Origin: Lachnospiraceae bacterium
GTDB lineage: Bacteria; Bacillota; Clostridia; Lachnospirales; Lachnospiraceae
Length of the DNA: 64,000 bases
Direction of reading: 5' to 3'
NCBI GenBank assembly: GCA_022510625.1
Contig: JAFLTD010000004.1
Span: 1 to 64,000, forward strand
Positions 36,720-45,445 of the stretch are shown in pieces (position 1 is the first letter of the stretch; every line of letters starts with the position of its first letter). Below the pieces are notes generated by a model. It was given only the letters and a program-made list of their open reading frames with translations. It was not told where the DNA came from and ran no database searches. The position numbers and the translations under genes were made by a program.

Positions 36720-37817
36720 ATGAATTTAATGGAGCGGAATCATCACACAGATGAGAGCAGTGAACAGGAACATGGCATACTGTATGAATTTATACATAAA
36801 CCATATATGACACCTGTTCTGTTGGGAGTTATTGCGGTACTGCTGATATGCATCGTTGTTCTGTTAGTGTTTATGCCCAATGGCAGACGGTCGGTACAAG
36901 CCGGTACGGATAGTGATTTACAGCAGAAAATTGCGGACTATGCCAATGAGCAGAAGCAGAATGATTATGTGTCGGGGCTGACGGGCGAAACGATTTCCAT
37001 AGAACTTGTAAAAGAGGAGAACACGGAAAGTGAAAGGCAGGATGCCGATACAGAATACAGCAGTGAGAGTGAATATGAATCTGTAGCGGCGGACACCGGT
37101 AAAACTGCGGTTGTGATCGATGAGGAGGATGAGACAGATGTATACTACGGCAAGGAATACATATTGAATGAAGCATTCCCATACTTTGCCGAAAATAGAC
37201 ATGATGCCATATGGGATCTGGCACATCTGAAACGTTACGTCAAACTTTCAGAGGAACTTAAAGATACAAATCAGTATTATTATAAGGGCGAGGTGAACAG
37301 CAACGGAAAACCGGACGGTAAGGGGCTGGCCATTTACGAAGATAACAGCTATTACTACGGTGATTGGTCGAACGGTGTGAGAAGCGGCGGCGGCACATGG
37401 TTCAGATTCTATATCAACGAAAAGAGTGAGCGCAATGCCATGGGTAAGTACACATCTCACATCTATGTGGGAGAATGGGCCGATGATCTGCCGAACGGAC
37501 AGGGTGCGGAGCATTTTGATGTGGATAATTCTAAACTGGAAGGCGGCGAGAGAATCATACAGAATGTAGTCGGCAGTTTCACTGACGGTCTGTACGATGG
37601 TGAAATGTTTGCTAACACTGTAGATTATAAAGAAAGTGTTCAAGAGTGGGACGGCATTGTTACCAATGGCGTATTCAGTCTCTGGAGGGATATGAGTGCT
37701 ATCGGCGAGTGTTCCGTATGGCGCAATAAGGATGATCATAATCTTTGTCTTGATATTGACAAGTCGGAGAATAAGAATCAGGGAATTCGCGAGCTGTTAA
37801 AGATAAATCCAAACTGA
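36720..37817 (+). CDS. membrane-anchored MORN-repeat protein
   Basis: A 365-residue protein with a short cytoplasmic start, one membrane segment (about 27-49) and a large external part. An acidic stretch (about 85-145) precedes MORN-type repeats (about 185-300), seen as YYKGEVNSNGKPDGKG, YYYGDWSNGVRSGGG and YVGEWADDLPNGQG. MORN repeats are beta-hairpin modules often involved in lipid or protein contact. The ATG at 36720 is chosen because AGAAGGTG lies about 7 bases upstream; in-frame GTG and ATG codons just before it overlap that site. The specific function is unknown. Confidence 0.8.
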   Translation: MNLMERNHHTDESSEQEHGILYEFIHKPYMTPVLLGVIAVLLICIVVLLVFMPNGRRSVQAGTDSDLQQKIADYANEQKQNDYVSGLTGETISIELVKEENTESERQDADTEYSSESEYESVAADTGKTAVVIDEEDETDVYYGKEYILNEAFPYFAENRHDAIWDLAHLKRYVKLSEELKDTNQYYYKGEVNSNGKPDGKGLAIYEDNSYYYGDWSNGVRSGGGTWFRFYINEKSERNAMGKYTSHIYVGEWADDLPNGQGAEHFDVDNSKLEGGERIIQNVVGSFTDGLYDGEMFANTVDYKESVQEWDGIVTNGVFSLWRDMSAIGECSVWRNKDDHNLCLDIDKSENKNQGIRELLKINPN

Positions 37818-37861
37818 TAGATAAGGGTAATTAAGAAAAACGGCAAAAAGGAGAAACAGCG

Positions 37862-38119
37862 ATGGACACAAGAATCGCACTGATTGGCATTATCGTGGAG
37901 AGAGAGGAGAGTGTGGAACAATTGAACCGCCTTCTGCATGAGTACGGTGAATATATTATCGGCAGAATGGGGATTCCCTATCGCAAGAAAGAAATTAATA
38001 TTATCAGCGTGGCAGTTGATGCGCCGCAGGATGTCATCAGTGCGCTCTCAGGCAAGATTGGGCGATTGGACGGTATCAGTGCAAAAACGGTTTACTCCAA
38101 TGTGACGAGCACACAATAG
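37862..38119 (+). CDS. TM1266-type iron-only hydrogenase system regulator (ACT-like)
   Basis: A small 85-residue protein of the family named after Thermotoga TM1266, found near [FeFe]-hydrogenase maturation genes and thought to be regulatory. MDTRIALIGIIVE, EYGEYIIGRMGIPYRKKEI and the beta-alpha-beta pattern of an ACT-like fold are characteristic. AAAAAGGAG precedes the ATG. No hydrogenase or hydE/F/G gene lies in the window, so its linkage here is to nfnAB instead, which shares the ferredoxin pool. Confidence 0.85.
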   Translation: MDTRIALIGIIVEREESVEQLNRLLHEYGEYIIGRMGIPYRKKEINIISVAVDAPQDVISALSGKIGRLDGISAKTVYSNVTSTQ

Positions 38120-38126
38120 GAAAATG

Positions 38127-38155
38127 TTGCAATCCATATAAAATGATTATAAAAT
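38127..38155 (+). promoter_or_regulatory. promoter ahead of the second zinc-ribbon membrane protein
   Basis: TTGCAA (38127-38132) and TAAAAT (38150-38155) are 17 bases apart in an AT-rich gap. The -35 hexamer is the same as that of nfnAB. Confidence 0.5.
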
Positions 38156-38213
38156 AAAGCTGTGCATGTAATTTTTGGCAATATTTTACTTTATACAAAG
38201 GAGTGTGACATAT

Positions 38214-38897
38214 ATGCCTTGGTGTCCAATATGTAAGAACGAGTACAGAGAAGGCATCAAGCTCTGCGCAGAATGTCAGGTGGAATTGGTAGATCACCTC
38301 GAGGATGAGCAGGATGCCGATCTTGAAAAACAAGAGGAAATAGCGCGTTTGCAAGCCATGCTTTCCGCCGGAGAGGATGAGCAGGATACAGAGAACATAC
38401 GAAAGGATGAATCGGTGGAATACCGTACTTACCGAAACAGCGCGGCGAAGGCGGATGATAACCGTATCTCGGCATATACACTTTTTTTTGTGGGCATACT
38501 TGGGTTTGTGTGTGTGGTGCTTGTCTTTACCGGGATTATTCCGATCTTTCCGAGTACGGGAACTACAAGATATTTTGTATGCGGCGTTATGGGTGCACTA
38601 TTTATACTTTTTATCGTGTTTGGTGTTGTATCCATGCGTGATTCCAAGATATTGCTCATTCAGGCACAGTCAGAGGATTCCCTGCTTTCCGAGCTGAGGA
38701 AGTGGTGCGAAGAGAATATAAGTGCAGAACATATTGACAGTGGGCTTTTTGAGGAAGAAATGTCAGAGGAACAGAAGTATTTTAAAAGGACCGACAAGAT
38801 GAAGGAAATCATTAACGATAAGTTTATGAATCTGGACCAAGGACTTTTGGAGCACTTTGTGGACGAGTATTATCAGGGGTTGTTTGAGAGCGAATGA
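38214..38897 (+). CDS. zinc-ribbon membrane protein of unknown function
   Basis: A 227-residue protein starting with a zinc ribbon (Cys4, Cys7, Cys18, Cys21), an acidic helical linker (about 25-80), two membrane segments (about 86-141) and a C-terminal acidic soluble part. The hairpin topology puts both ends in the cytoplasm. The ATG at 38214 follows AAGGAGTGTG; the in-frame codon at 38175 lies upstream of that site and is rejected. The stop overlaps the start of rlmH in an ATGA junction, so the two are coupled. I do not recognise a named family. Confidence 0.8.
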   Translation: MPWCPICKNEYREGIKLCAECQVELVDHLEDEQDADLEKQEEIARLQAMLSAGEDEQDTENIRKDESVEYRTYRNSAAKADDNRISAYTLFFVGILGFVCVVLVFTGIIPIFPSTGTTRYFVCGVMGALFILFIVFGVVSMRDSKILLIQAQSEDSLLSELRKWCEENISAEHIDSGLFEEEMSEEQKYFKRTDKMKEIINDKFMNLDQGLLEHFVDEYYQGLFESE

Positions 38898-39373
38898 AGA
38901 TAACGGTTATCGCAGTAGGCAAGATTAAGGAGAAGTTTTACAGCGATGCTGTCGCAGAGTATGAGAAGCGGCTTGGTCGATACTGTAAATTGGAAATTAT
39001 CCAAGTGGAGGATGAGAGGACACCGGACAAGGCGGGTACGTCTTTAGATGAGGTGGTTAAGAGAAAAGAAGCGGAACGTATTTTAAAGTATCTCAGGGAA
39101 GACGCTTATGTTGTCACGTTGGAAATTCAGGGAAATTCATATGATTCCGAAGGATTTGCCGGGCAGATAGAGAAGCTTGCGACGCAGGGAGTGAGCCATA
39201 TTCAATTTGTTATAGGCGGATCTCTCGGATTGCACGAAGATATATGTAAGAAGGCTGACCTGGCGGTCAGCTTTTCTAAAATGACTTTTCCACATCAGCT
39301 CATGAGGGTAATATTATTGGAGCAGATTTACAGAGGATATCGCATTATAAACAAAGAACCTTATCATAAATAA
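38894..39373 (+). CDS. rlmH: 23S rRNA pseudouridine-1915 N3-methyltransferase
   Basis: SPOUT-fold methyltransferase of 159 residues acting on assembled 70S ribosomes at helix 69. MKITVIAVGKIKEKF at the start, FVIGGSLGLHED forming the SAM-binding knot, and the C-terminal LLEQIYRGYRIINKEPYHK are diagnostic. Length is normal. It overlaps the preceding gene by 4 bases. Confidence 0.97.
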   Translation: MKITVIAVGKIKEKFYSDAVAEYEKRLGRYCKLEIIQVEDERTPDKAGTSLDEVVKRKEAERILKYLREDAYVVTLEIQGNSYDSEGFAGQIEKLATQGVSHIQFVIGGSLGLHEDICKKADLAVSFSKMTFPHQLMRVILLEQIYRGYRIINKEPYHK

Positions 39374-39401
39374 GATCCTTGCGGCATTCGTCAAATACGT
39401 G

Positions 39402-39433
39402 CGCGAGCGCCCGTGCTTGACTCATTGCTCGCG
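39402..39433. other. intergenic hairpin between rlmH and the HSP90 gene
   Basis: CGCGAGC (39402-39408) and GCTCGCG (39427-39433) pair around an 18-base loop in a GC-rich block that stands out from its AT-rich flanks. No T run follows. The block superficially resembles the dispersed element at 9696 and 20741, but the match is too weak to call it a third copy. Confidence 0.35.
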
Positions 39434-39491
39434 GGAATAAATGAGTTTCACAAATACCTAATAAATTTAAGATAGTATAAGGAAAGAGTAT

Positions 39492-41330
39492 ATGAGTGAA
39501 GAAAAGTATCGTTTTCAAGTAAATCTTGGAGGTATGATAGAAATACTGTCAGACCACCTGTACAGCAGTCCGGATGTTTATATACGGGAACTTTTGCAAA
39601 ATGGCGCAGATGCCATTACCGCTAAGAGGAAATGGCATGCGGCGGTTAGTACGGCGGATACCGATGCGCGAAAAGATGACGGAGCTATTGTATTGGAAAT
39701 TGAGGAAGGACAGAAGCTAATTTTTACGGATAACGGATTGGGATTGACGGAAGAAGAGATTCATCAGTTCCTAGCCATTATCGGCGAGTCTTCCAAGCGG
39801 GAACTGGAGGATGGAGAATTACGTTCGGATTACATTGGCCGTTTCGGAATCGGTTTATTATCCTGCTTTATGGTTTCCGATGAGATACGAATGCTTACAA
39901 GGTCATGTAAATCGGAGGAGGCGCCTGTACTGGAATGGCAGGGCAGACCGGACGGTACCTACTTGATCCGTTCCCTTAATGATGATGAAGAGGCATCTGG
40001 AATGCCGAAAAGCGGTACGCAGGTGATTTTATATGCAAAAGAAGGTAAAGAGGACTATTTTACGAAAAAGACCATTCGTAAACTTTTGATCTATTATGGC
40101 ATTTTACTGCCTTTCCCGGTAATTATCAGGCAGAAAGGCAAGGAAGAACAGCTTAATCCCATATATCTGCCATGGGAGGGACGTCAGACCAACAAGCAGG
40201 AGTTGATGTTGTTTGGACAGATGATGTTTGAAGAGCAGTTTATGGACTGTATCCCTTTCTCATCTAAGCGGGGTGATGTTTCCGGCGTAGCATATATCCT
40301 CAACTATCCGGTATTGCCTTCCGCGAAAGGCAAGCATCGCATTTACCTCAAAAATATGCTGCTGACAGAGCGGGGAGAAGGGCTGCTGCCGGATTGGGCG
40401 GTCTTTACCAGATGTATCGTAAATGCAATGTCGCTTAGACCCACAGCCTCCAGAGAAGGCTTTTATGTCGATGAAGAGCTGAATGAGGCACAGGATGCGA
40501 TTGAAGAGTGCTTGATTTCCTATATAGCTGAACTGGCGGAGACATCACCCGAAGTATTTACTAATTTTTTCCATACCCATCATCTGACCTTAACATCTCT
40601 GGCACTGGCTTCGCCCAGACTTTTTGGAGTGCTTTCGGAACACTATGAATTTGAGACGACACGTGGAATCCGAACGGGCTATGAACTGCGTAATTGCGGG
40701 GAGGCATTGGTCTATGCACCGACGGAATCCAAATATAAACAGCTTTCCCAGCTTTTCTTCGCACAAGATCAGCTTCTTATAAATGTTTCCTATGTGCATT
40801 CGCTGGATATGCTGCGCATGTTAGGGCAGGTTTATGATCTTGAGGTGCGTGTGGTAGATGAGTGGAATGTGGAGGATTTAATGCAGGAGCTGACGCCTGA
40901 GGATCAGGATGATGCCTTTGCTTTCCAAAAAGCTGCGAACCGTATTTTGAAGGCATATGACTGCAGAGCCGAAATAAAGTATTTTTCGCCTTATAATCAG
41001 CCTACCTTTTATCTGATGGATGAAAAAATATTGTTTAAGAGACAGATTATGTCCTCTCGGTCACAGGCTGACTCTATGTTTTTTAATATGCTGGATGCCT
41101 TTCAGGAGGAATTGCCTTCCGATACAGCTGCTGTTTTATATTTTAATTACAATAATCCGCTGGTGAAAAAGCTGGCTGTCTGTGATGATGAAGGAGAATG
41201 GAAGCTGTTTGTGGAGATCCTGTATGTGCAGGCATTGCAGATCGGCGGATTTGTATTACATAATAATGAAATGGGAATGCTCAACCGCAATATTATGCGG
41301 CTGATGGAAAGGGGGCTTTCCGATGTATGA
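39492..41330 (+). CDS. compact HSP90-family chaperone (HtpG-like)
   Basis: ATP-dependent chaperone of the HSP90/GHKL superfamily, 612 residues. The ATP-binding domain (about 1-210) has IRELLQNGADAI with Glu33, Asn37 and Asp40, then TDNGLGLTEEEI and IGRFGIGLLSCFMVSDE. The middle domain (about 220-450) includes YLKNMLLTERGEGLLPDW and MSLRPTASREGFY, matching the HtpG FVSNDLLPRYLRFI-like and NVSRE regions loosely. It is divergent from canonical HtpG, with NGADAI for NASDA and DNGLGLT for DNGIGMT. The stop overlaps the next gene, which encodes a helical-repeat protein, suggesting an obligate pair. Confidence 0.88.
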   Translation: MSEEKYRFQVNLGGMIEILSDHLYSSPDVYIRELLQNGADAITAKRKWHAAVSTADTDARKDDGAIVLEIEEGQKLIFTDNGLGLTEEEIHQFLAIIGESSKRELEDGELRSDYIGRFGIGLLSCFMVSDEIRMLTRSCKSEEAPVLEWQGRPDGTYLIRSLNDDEEASGMPKSGTQVILYAKEGKEDYFTKKTIRKLLIYYGILLPFPVIIRQKGKEEQLNPIYLPWEGRQTNKQELMLFGQMMFEEQFMDCIPFSSKRGDVSGVAYILNYPVLPSAKGKHRIYLKNMLLTERGEGLLPDWAVFTRCIVNAMSLRPTASREGFYVDEELNEAQDAIEECLISYIAELAETSPEVFTNFFHTHHLTLTSLALASPRLFGVLSEHYEFETTRGIRTGYELRNCGEALVYAPTESKYKQLSQLFFAQDQLLINVSYVHSLDMLRMLGQVYDLEVRVVDEWNVEDLMQELTPEDQDDAFAFQKAANRILKAYDCRAEIKYFSPYNQPTFYLMDEKILFKRQIMSSRSQADSMFFNMLDAFQEELPSDTAAVLYFNYNNPLVKKLAVCDDEGEWKLFVEILYVQALQIGGFVLHNNEMGMLNRNIMRLMERGLSDV

Positions 41331-42426
41331 TCCGGAAGAGTATATAAACGCTTATGAGCAGATAGAGCATGGCAAAGCGAGGCTTTCGGCGATGCGGGCA
41401 GCAATTGAAGCGGCGGATGCCAATAATGACAGGCCTTATCAGTTCTATTTTCGAATACAACTATGCAAGGAATCAACCTTCTATGTGGATTATATGGATA
41501 TGTTGGTGATGTTTCCGGAGCTTTTGACGCTTGCCGACAAATATCCGGATACGCCGACTACGCGGTTTAATAACGGTTTTACGGATTCGCTGGATCATGT
41601 TCTGTGGTGTTATAAATGGGTATTGGGCGCCTGTGACGATTTTTATCAGATTCCGATGGAGGACTGTGAGAAATTCTTTGAAGATTTCAAACGGCGAAGC
41701 ATTGCCTACGGTTATAATTTGAAACCCTACTATCGGCAAAAATATTACTTTTATGACAAAATAGATCGGAAAAAAGCCGATGAGGCTTTTTATGATTTTG
41801 AGAGAACACCCCGGGATGGAAACGCTGACTGCAGGGCCTGCGAACGCAATACCGAAATACGCTTTTATCTGAATAAAGGGAATCTGAAACGAGCCGAACA
41901 ACTGGCAAAAGATATTGAGAATCAAACGCTTCGCTGTGGAAATGACAACACTGCATGGCTGCGGCTTAAGGGGATTTATCTTGATCATTATATGAAGACG
42001 GGAAATCTGGAAGAGGCATTAAAATATTGCAGGATCATAGAAAGAAGCGCCAGAAAGCAGAGAGAGCATCAAAGATGGGAGGATCTGATCTGTTGCTATG
42101 CCCATGCAGACATCGGAAAAGCATTAAAGCTTTATAAGGAACACTGGAAAGAATTGCAGGAGGTTCGAGAGCCTGACTCCGCTTTCGCTATATGTTTTAA
42201 CCTCAGTCATTTTTTCAAATTGCTTTCAGAGAACAGGACAAGAAGTACGGTGAAGCTTCCGCTGGATACTTCTTTTCCCTTATATCGGGAAGACGGTCAA
42301 TACAAAATTCTTGATCTCTATGAATTTTATTATAAAACTGCCGAAGATATTGCGAAGAAGATGGATGCAAGAAACGGTGTGACTTATTATCAGGATTTGT
42401 TGGAAAAAGGGATAAATCTTAAATAA
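41323..42426 (+). CDS. TPR-like helical-repeat protein coupled to HSP90
   Basis: A 367-residue soluble protein predicted to be almost all helical, with TPR-like pairs such as YLNKGNLKRAEQLAKDIEN and MKTGNLEEALKYCRIIERS in the second half. A CxxC pair sits in DCRACERN (about residue 170). No signal peptide or membrane segment is visible. The ATG overlaps the HSP90 stop by 8 bases with a GGGGG site inside the HSP90 end. TPR proteins are well-known HSP90 co-chaperones in eukaryotes; a dedicated bacterial partner is an inference from the overlap. I do not recognise a specific family. Confidence 0.75.
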   Translation: MYDPEEYINAYEQIEHGKARLSAMRAAIEAADANNDRPYQFYFRIQLCKESTFYVDYMDMLVMFPELLTLADKYPDTPTTRFNNGFTDSLDHVLWCYKWVLGACDDFYQIPMEDCEKFFEDFKRRSIAYGYNLKPYYRQKYYFYDKIDRKKADEAFYDFERTPRDGNADCRACERNTEIRFYLNKGNLKRAEQLAKDIENQTLRCGNDNTAWLRLKGIYLDHYMKTGNLEEALKYCRIIERSARKQREHQRWEDLICCYAHADIGKALKLYKEHWKELQEVREPDSAFAICFNLSHFFKLLSENRTRSTVKLPLDTSFPLYREDGQYKILDLYEFYYKTAEDIAKKMDARNGVTYYQDLLEKGINLK

Positions 42427-42449
42427 CTTGTGAATATGGGAGAATGGCA

Positions 42450-43757
42450 ATGAGAATGTATGATCTTATCATGAAGAAGAGAAACGGCGGAGTTTTAAGC
42501 CGGGAAGAGATAGAGTATATGATCAAGGAATATACGGCGGATCATATTCCGGACTATCAGATGTCCGCCATGATGATGGCAATTTATTTTCAGGGTATGA
42601 ATGCGGATGAGACGGTGGCGCTCACCATGGCGATGGCACACAGCGGAGATATGATGGATTTGAGTGCTATATCGGGTACGAAGGTGGATAAGCATTCTAC
42701 CGGCGGTGTGGGTGATAAGACATCCATTGCCCTCACGCCCATGGTCGCGGCGTGTGGCGTCAAGATTGCCAAAATGAGCGGCAGAGGTCTCGGTCACACC
42801 GGTGGAACTATCGACAAATTAGAAAGCTTTGAGGGATTCAGTACCGGTATCAGTGCAGAGCATTTCATCGATCAGGTCAACAAAATCGGTGTGTCCATTA
42901 TGGGGCAGACTGCCGATATTGCACCTGCCGACAAGAAATTGTACGCTTTGCGGGATGTGACTGCAACGGTTGACAATATGTCGTTGATTGCAAGCTCCAT
43001 TATGAGCAAAAAACTGGCTTCCGGAGCGGACGCTATCGTGCTGGATGTGAAAACAGGAAGCGGCGCATTCATGAAGAAAGAGGAGGATGCATTTGCTCTG
43101 GCAAAGGAGATGGTAACGCTGGGGAATATGGCAGGCAGAAAGACTATAGCGGTTGTATCGGATATGGATCAGCCTCTGGGATGTGCGGTAGGCAATGCAT
43201 TGGAGGTAGAGGAGGCAGTGGCAACCCTGCGTGGGGAGGGACCGGAGGATTTTACCAAGTTATGTATGACATTGGGTTCCTATATGCTTATTGCGGGAGG
43301 TACGGCATCCGACGAAGAGGATGCAATGCGGAAACTTAAACAAGTGATCGAAGACGGCAGCGCTTTAAACAAGCTGGCTGAATTTGTTCAGGCGCAGGGC
43401 GGAGATCCAAATGCGGTGTATGATACTTCGCTTTTGCCGAAGGCATCAATTGTTGAGGAGATTACTTCTGACTATGACGGTTATATCAGCAAAATTGACT
43501 GTGATGAAATTGGTATCTGTTCATTGATTCTCGGAGGAGGACGGGAAACGAAAGAAAGTTTGATTGATTTGTCGGTGGGACTTATCCTACACAAGAAAGT
43601 TGGAGACCATGTGAAAGTGGGAGAATCTTTAGCGACGATACATGCCAATGATCCGGACAAACTGAATGCGGCGAGGGATAGGTTCCTCAAGGCATATCAC
43701 TTCTTAGATCATTCAGTGCAGCCCGCTGCCTTGATTAAGGGCATTGTGCGGGAGTGA
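42450..43757 (+). CDS. pdp: pyrimidine-nucleoside phosphorylase
   Basis: Phosphorolysis of uridine, deoxyuridine and thymidine in pyrimidine salvage. The 435-residue protein has KHSTGGVGDKTSIALTP, MSGRGLGHTGGTIDKLES and DVKTGSGAFMK, all signatures of the thymidine/pyrimidine phosphorylase family, and a C-terminal biotinyl-like domain (about 345-430; HKKVGDHVKVGESLATI). Three closely spaced in-frame ATGs occur; the one at 42450 lies about 7 bases from GGGAG and fits the usual MRMYDLI start. Thymidine specificity cannot be excluded. Confidence 0.93.
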   Translation: MRMYDLIMKKRNGGVLSREEIEYMIKEYTADHIPDYQMSAMMMAIYFQGMNADETVALTMAMAHSGDMMDLSAISGTKVDKHSTGGVGDKTSIALTPMVAACGVKIAKMSGRGLGHTGGTIDKLESFEGFSTGISAEHFIDQVNKIGVSIMGQTADIAPADKKLYALRDVTATVDNMSLIASSIMSKKLASGADAIVLDVKTGSGAFMKKEEDAFALAKEMVTLGNMAGRKTIAVVSDMDQPLGCAVGNALEVEEAVATLRGEGPEDFTKLCMTLGSYMLIAGGTASDEEDAMRKLKQVIEDGSALNKLAEFVQAQGGDPNAVYDTSLLPKASIVEEITSDYDGYISKIDCDEIGICSLILGGGRETKESLIDLSVGLILHKKVGDHVKVGESLATIHANDPDKLNAARDRFLKAYHFLDHSVQPAALIKGIVRE

Positions 43758-43835
43758 AGATATGCGCGAGTGTGTACGATGTTTATGCAGAAAGAATACA
43801 GGCATCAATTTCCGGCATGAAACATATAGTTTACT

Positions 43836-44135
43836 ATGAGAAGGAATCGTAAGAAGTTACCATTATCTGCGTTATCAAATTCTAAGGAATTGATTGTGGA
43901 ATCGCTCAAACTCCCGAAAGATACGATGCTGGGTGCGGCTATCGTCACGGTCACGGGAAATCGTGAGGCTTATATAGAAAACTATAAAGGAATCTTGGAG
44001 TATTCCACGGAGTCTATCGTACTTCAGGGCAAGAACTGTAAAATCAGCTTTGAGGGGAAAAGGCTCTCAATCGATTATTATACCAATGAAGATATGAAAA
44101 TAAGCGGCAGTATCGATACTGTCAGATATATTTGA
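43836..44135 (+). CDS. yqfC: YqfC-family sporulation protein
   Basis: Small 99-residue protein of the YabP/YqfC family, expressed in the mother cell during sporulation and paired with YqfD. ESLKLPKDTMLGAAIVTVTG and EYSTESIVLQGKNCKI follow the family pattern of short beta-strands. No good ribosome site is visible before the ATG at 43836. Its stop is 15 bases from the yqfD start. Order yqfC-yqfD-phoH matches Bacillus. Confidence 0.85.
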   Translation: MRRNRKKLPLSALSNSKELIVESLKLPKDTMLGAAIVTVTGNREAYIENYKGILEYSTESIVLQGKNCKISFEGKRLSIDYYTNEDMKISGSIDTVRYI

Positions 44136-44149
44136 TAGGATGGGATAGA

Positions 44150-45430
44150 ATGCTTCATTGGATACAATATATCAAAGGGTATGTGACGATCAAAGTGTGG
44201 GGTTATTCAACGGAGAGATTACTCAATTTGTGTGGAAATCACAATATCCTTGTGTGGAATATTGTTAATCATGGTGATTATGATACAATGAATATAAGTG
44301 TGAAGGGTTTTTTTGCGTTAAAGCCTCTTCTTAAAAAGACCGGAACTAAGGCATCCGTTCTGAAAAGATATGGATTGCCTTTTTTTATGTCTAAAATGCA
44401 GCGCCGTAAAATTTTTGTTGCGGGATTTATATGCTGCATGATTTGCTGGATATTGATGTCACAGTATATATGGAATATTAAATTTGAGGGGAACTATGTC
44501 CTGACCGAGGATATACTTCTCGATTATCTTGAAGAAAAGAATATTCGTGTCTCTATGAGGAAAAGTGGTCTTCAGATTGAGAAATTGGAGAAGTCGCTCA
44601 GGGAAGATTATGATGTGATTACATGGACTTCCGTGCAGCTCAAAGGCACTACATTGCTCGTCTATATCAAAGAAAATGAGATGCCTAATTATGACCAATC
44701 TGGTCAATTGACGCAGACGGAAGGAATGGATTTGATTGCGGCGAAAGCGGGGACAATATCTTATATCATTACACGGAGCGGTGTGCCGCAGGTGACGTTG
44801 GGTGATACAGTAGAAAAAGGCGATGTCCTGGTCAGTGGTGCCGTACCGGTTTACAATGAGGATTCCACGGTTAGAAAGTATCAGTATGTAGAGTCTGATG
44901 CTGATATTAAGCTTCGATATGTGGAATCGGTTTCTGTCAAAAGGGACATTCTATATGAGGATAAGATATATTCCGGAAATCAGAAGAAGATGCTCATGCT
45001 TGGAATTAATGACAGGGAATGGAATCTCAAGTGGGGCAAAATTGATTACGAAGAGTATGATATAAGCGGAGAAAAGAAGCAGGTCCGGTTACTCGAACAT
45101 CTCTATCTGCCGATTTTCTACGGGACAAAAACGATTCAGGAATATGATATGGTTCGTCAGAAACATACGGTAGAAGAGATGAATGCGATTATGCAGGAGG
45201 AATGGGATAAAATAATATCAACTTTAGAGGAAAAAGGGGTACAAATTATAGAAAAAAATGTTACAATAAAAAAGAATGATACTAATTGGGTATTAAATGC
45301 CAGTATGCAGTTAGAGGAGCCTGCGATTATGCTTGTGCCGACAAAGACGGAGCCGATCGCGGAGGAGCAGAATAAAAAGAAAGATGAAAATGTGCCTGAA
45401 CAGGAGGCGACAGAGAATACTGCAGAATAG
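44150..45430 (+). CDS. yqfD: YqfD-family sporulation protein
   Basis: Mother-cell sporulation membrane protein of 426 residues, needed in some species for forespore engulfment or later stages. It has an N-terminal soluble part with YVTIKVWGYSTERLLNLC, one membrane segment (about 82-104), a large region with DTVEKGDVLVSGAVPVY (about 215-230), and an Asn/Glu/Lys-rich tail. The ATG at 44150 follows AGGATGGGA by about 8 bases; a TTG overlapping the yqfC stop is disfavoured. Confidence 0.9.
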   Translation: MLHWIQYIKGYVTIKVWGYSTERLLNLCGNHNILVWNIVNHGDYDTMNISVKGFFALKPLLKKTGTKASVLKRYGLPFFMSKMQRRKIFVAGFICCMICWILMSQYIWNIKFEGNYVLTEDILLDYLEEKNIRVSMRKSGLQIEKLEKSLREDYDVITWTSVQLKGTTLLVYIKENEMPNYDQSGQLTQTEGMDLIAAKAGTISYIITRSGVPQVTLGDTVEKGDVLVSGAVPVYNEDSTVRKYQYVESDADIKLRYVESVSVKRDILYEDKIYSGNQKKMLMLGINDREWNLKWGKIDYEEYDISGEKKQVRLLEHLYLPIFYGTKTIQEYDMVRQKHTVEEMNAIMQEEWDKIISTLEEKGVQIIEKNVTIKKNDTNWVLNASMQLEEPAIMLVPTKTEPIAEEQNKKKDENVPEQEATENTAE

Positions 45431-45445
45431 AGAGGCAGTAAGTAC

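Noticed and set aside
39375..39445. Third copy of the 33-base dispersed element
   Set aside because: Only short stretches resemble the motif and the order differs, so it is listed as a separate hairpin.
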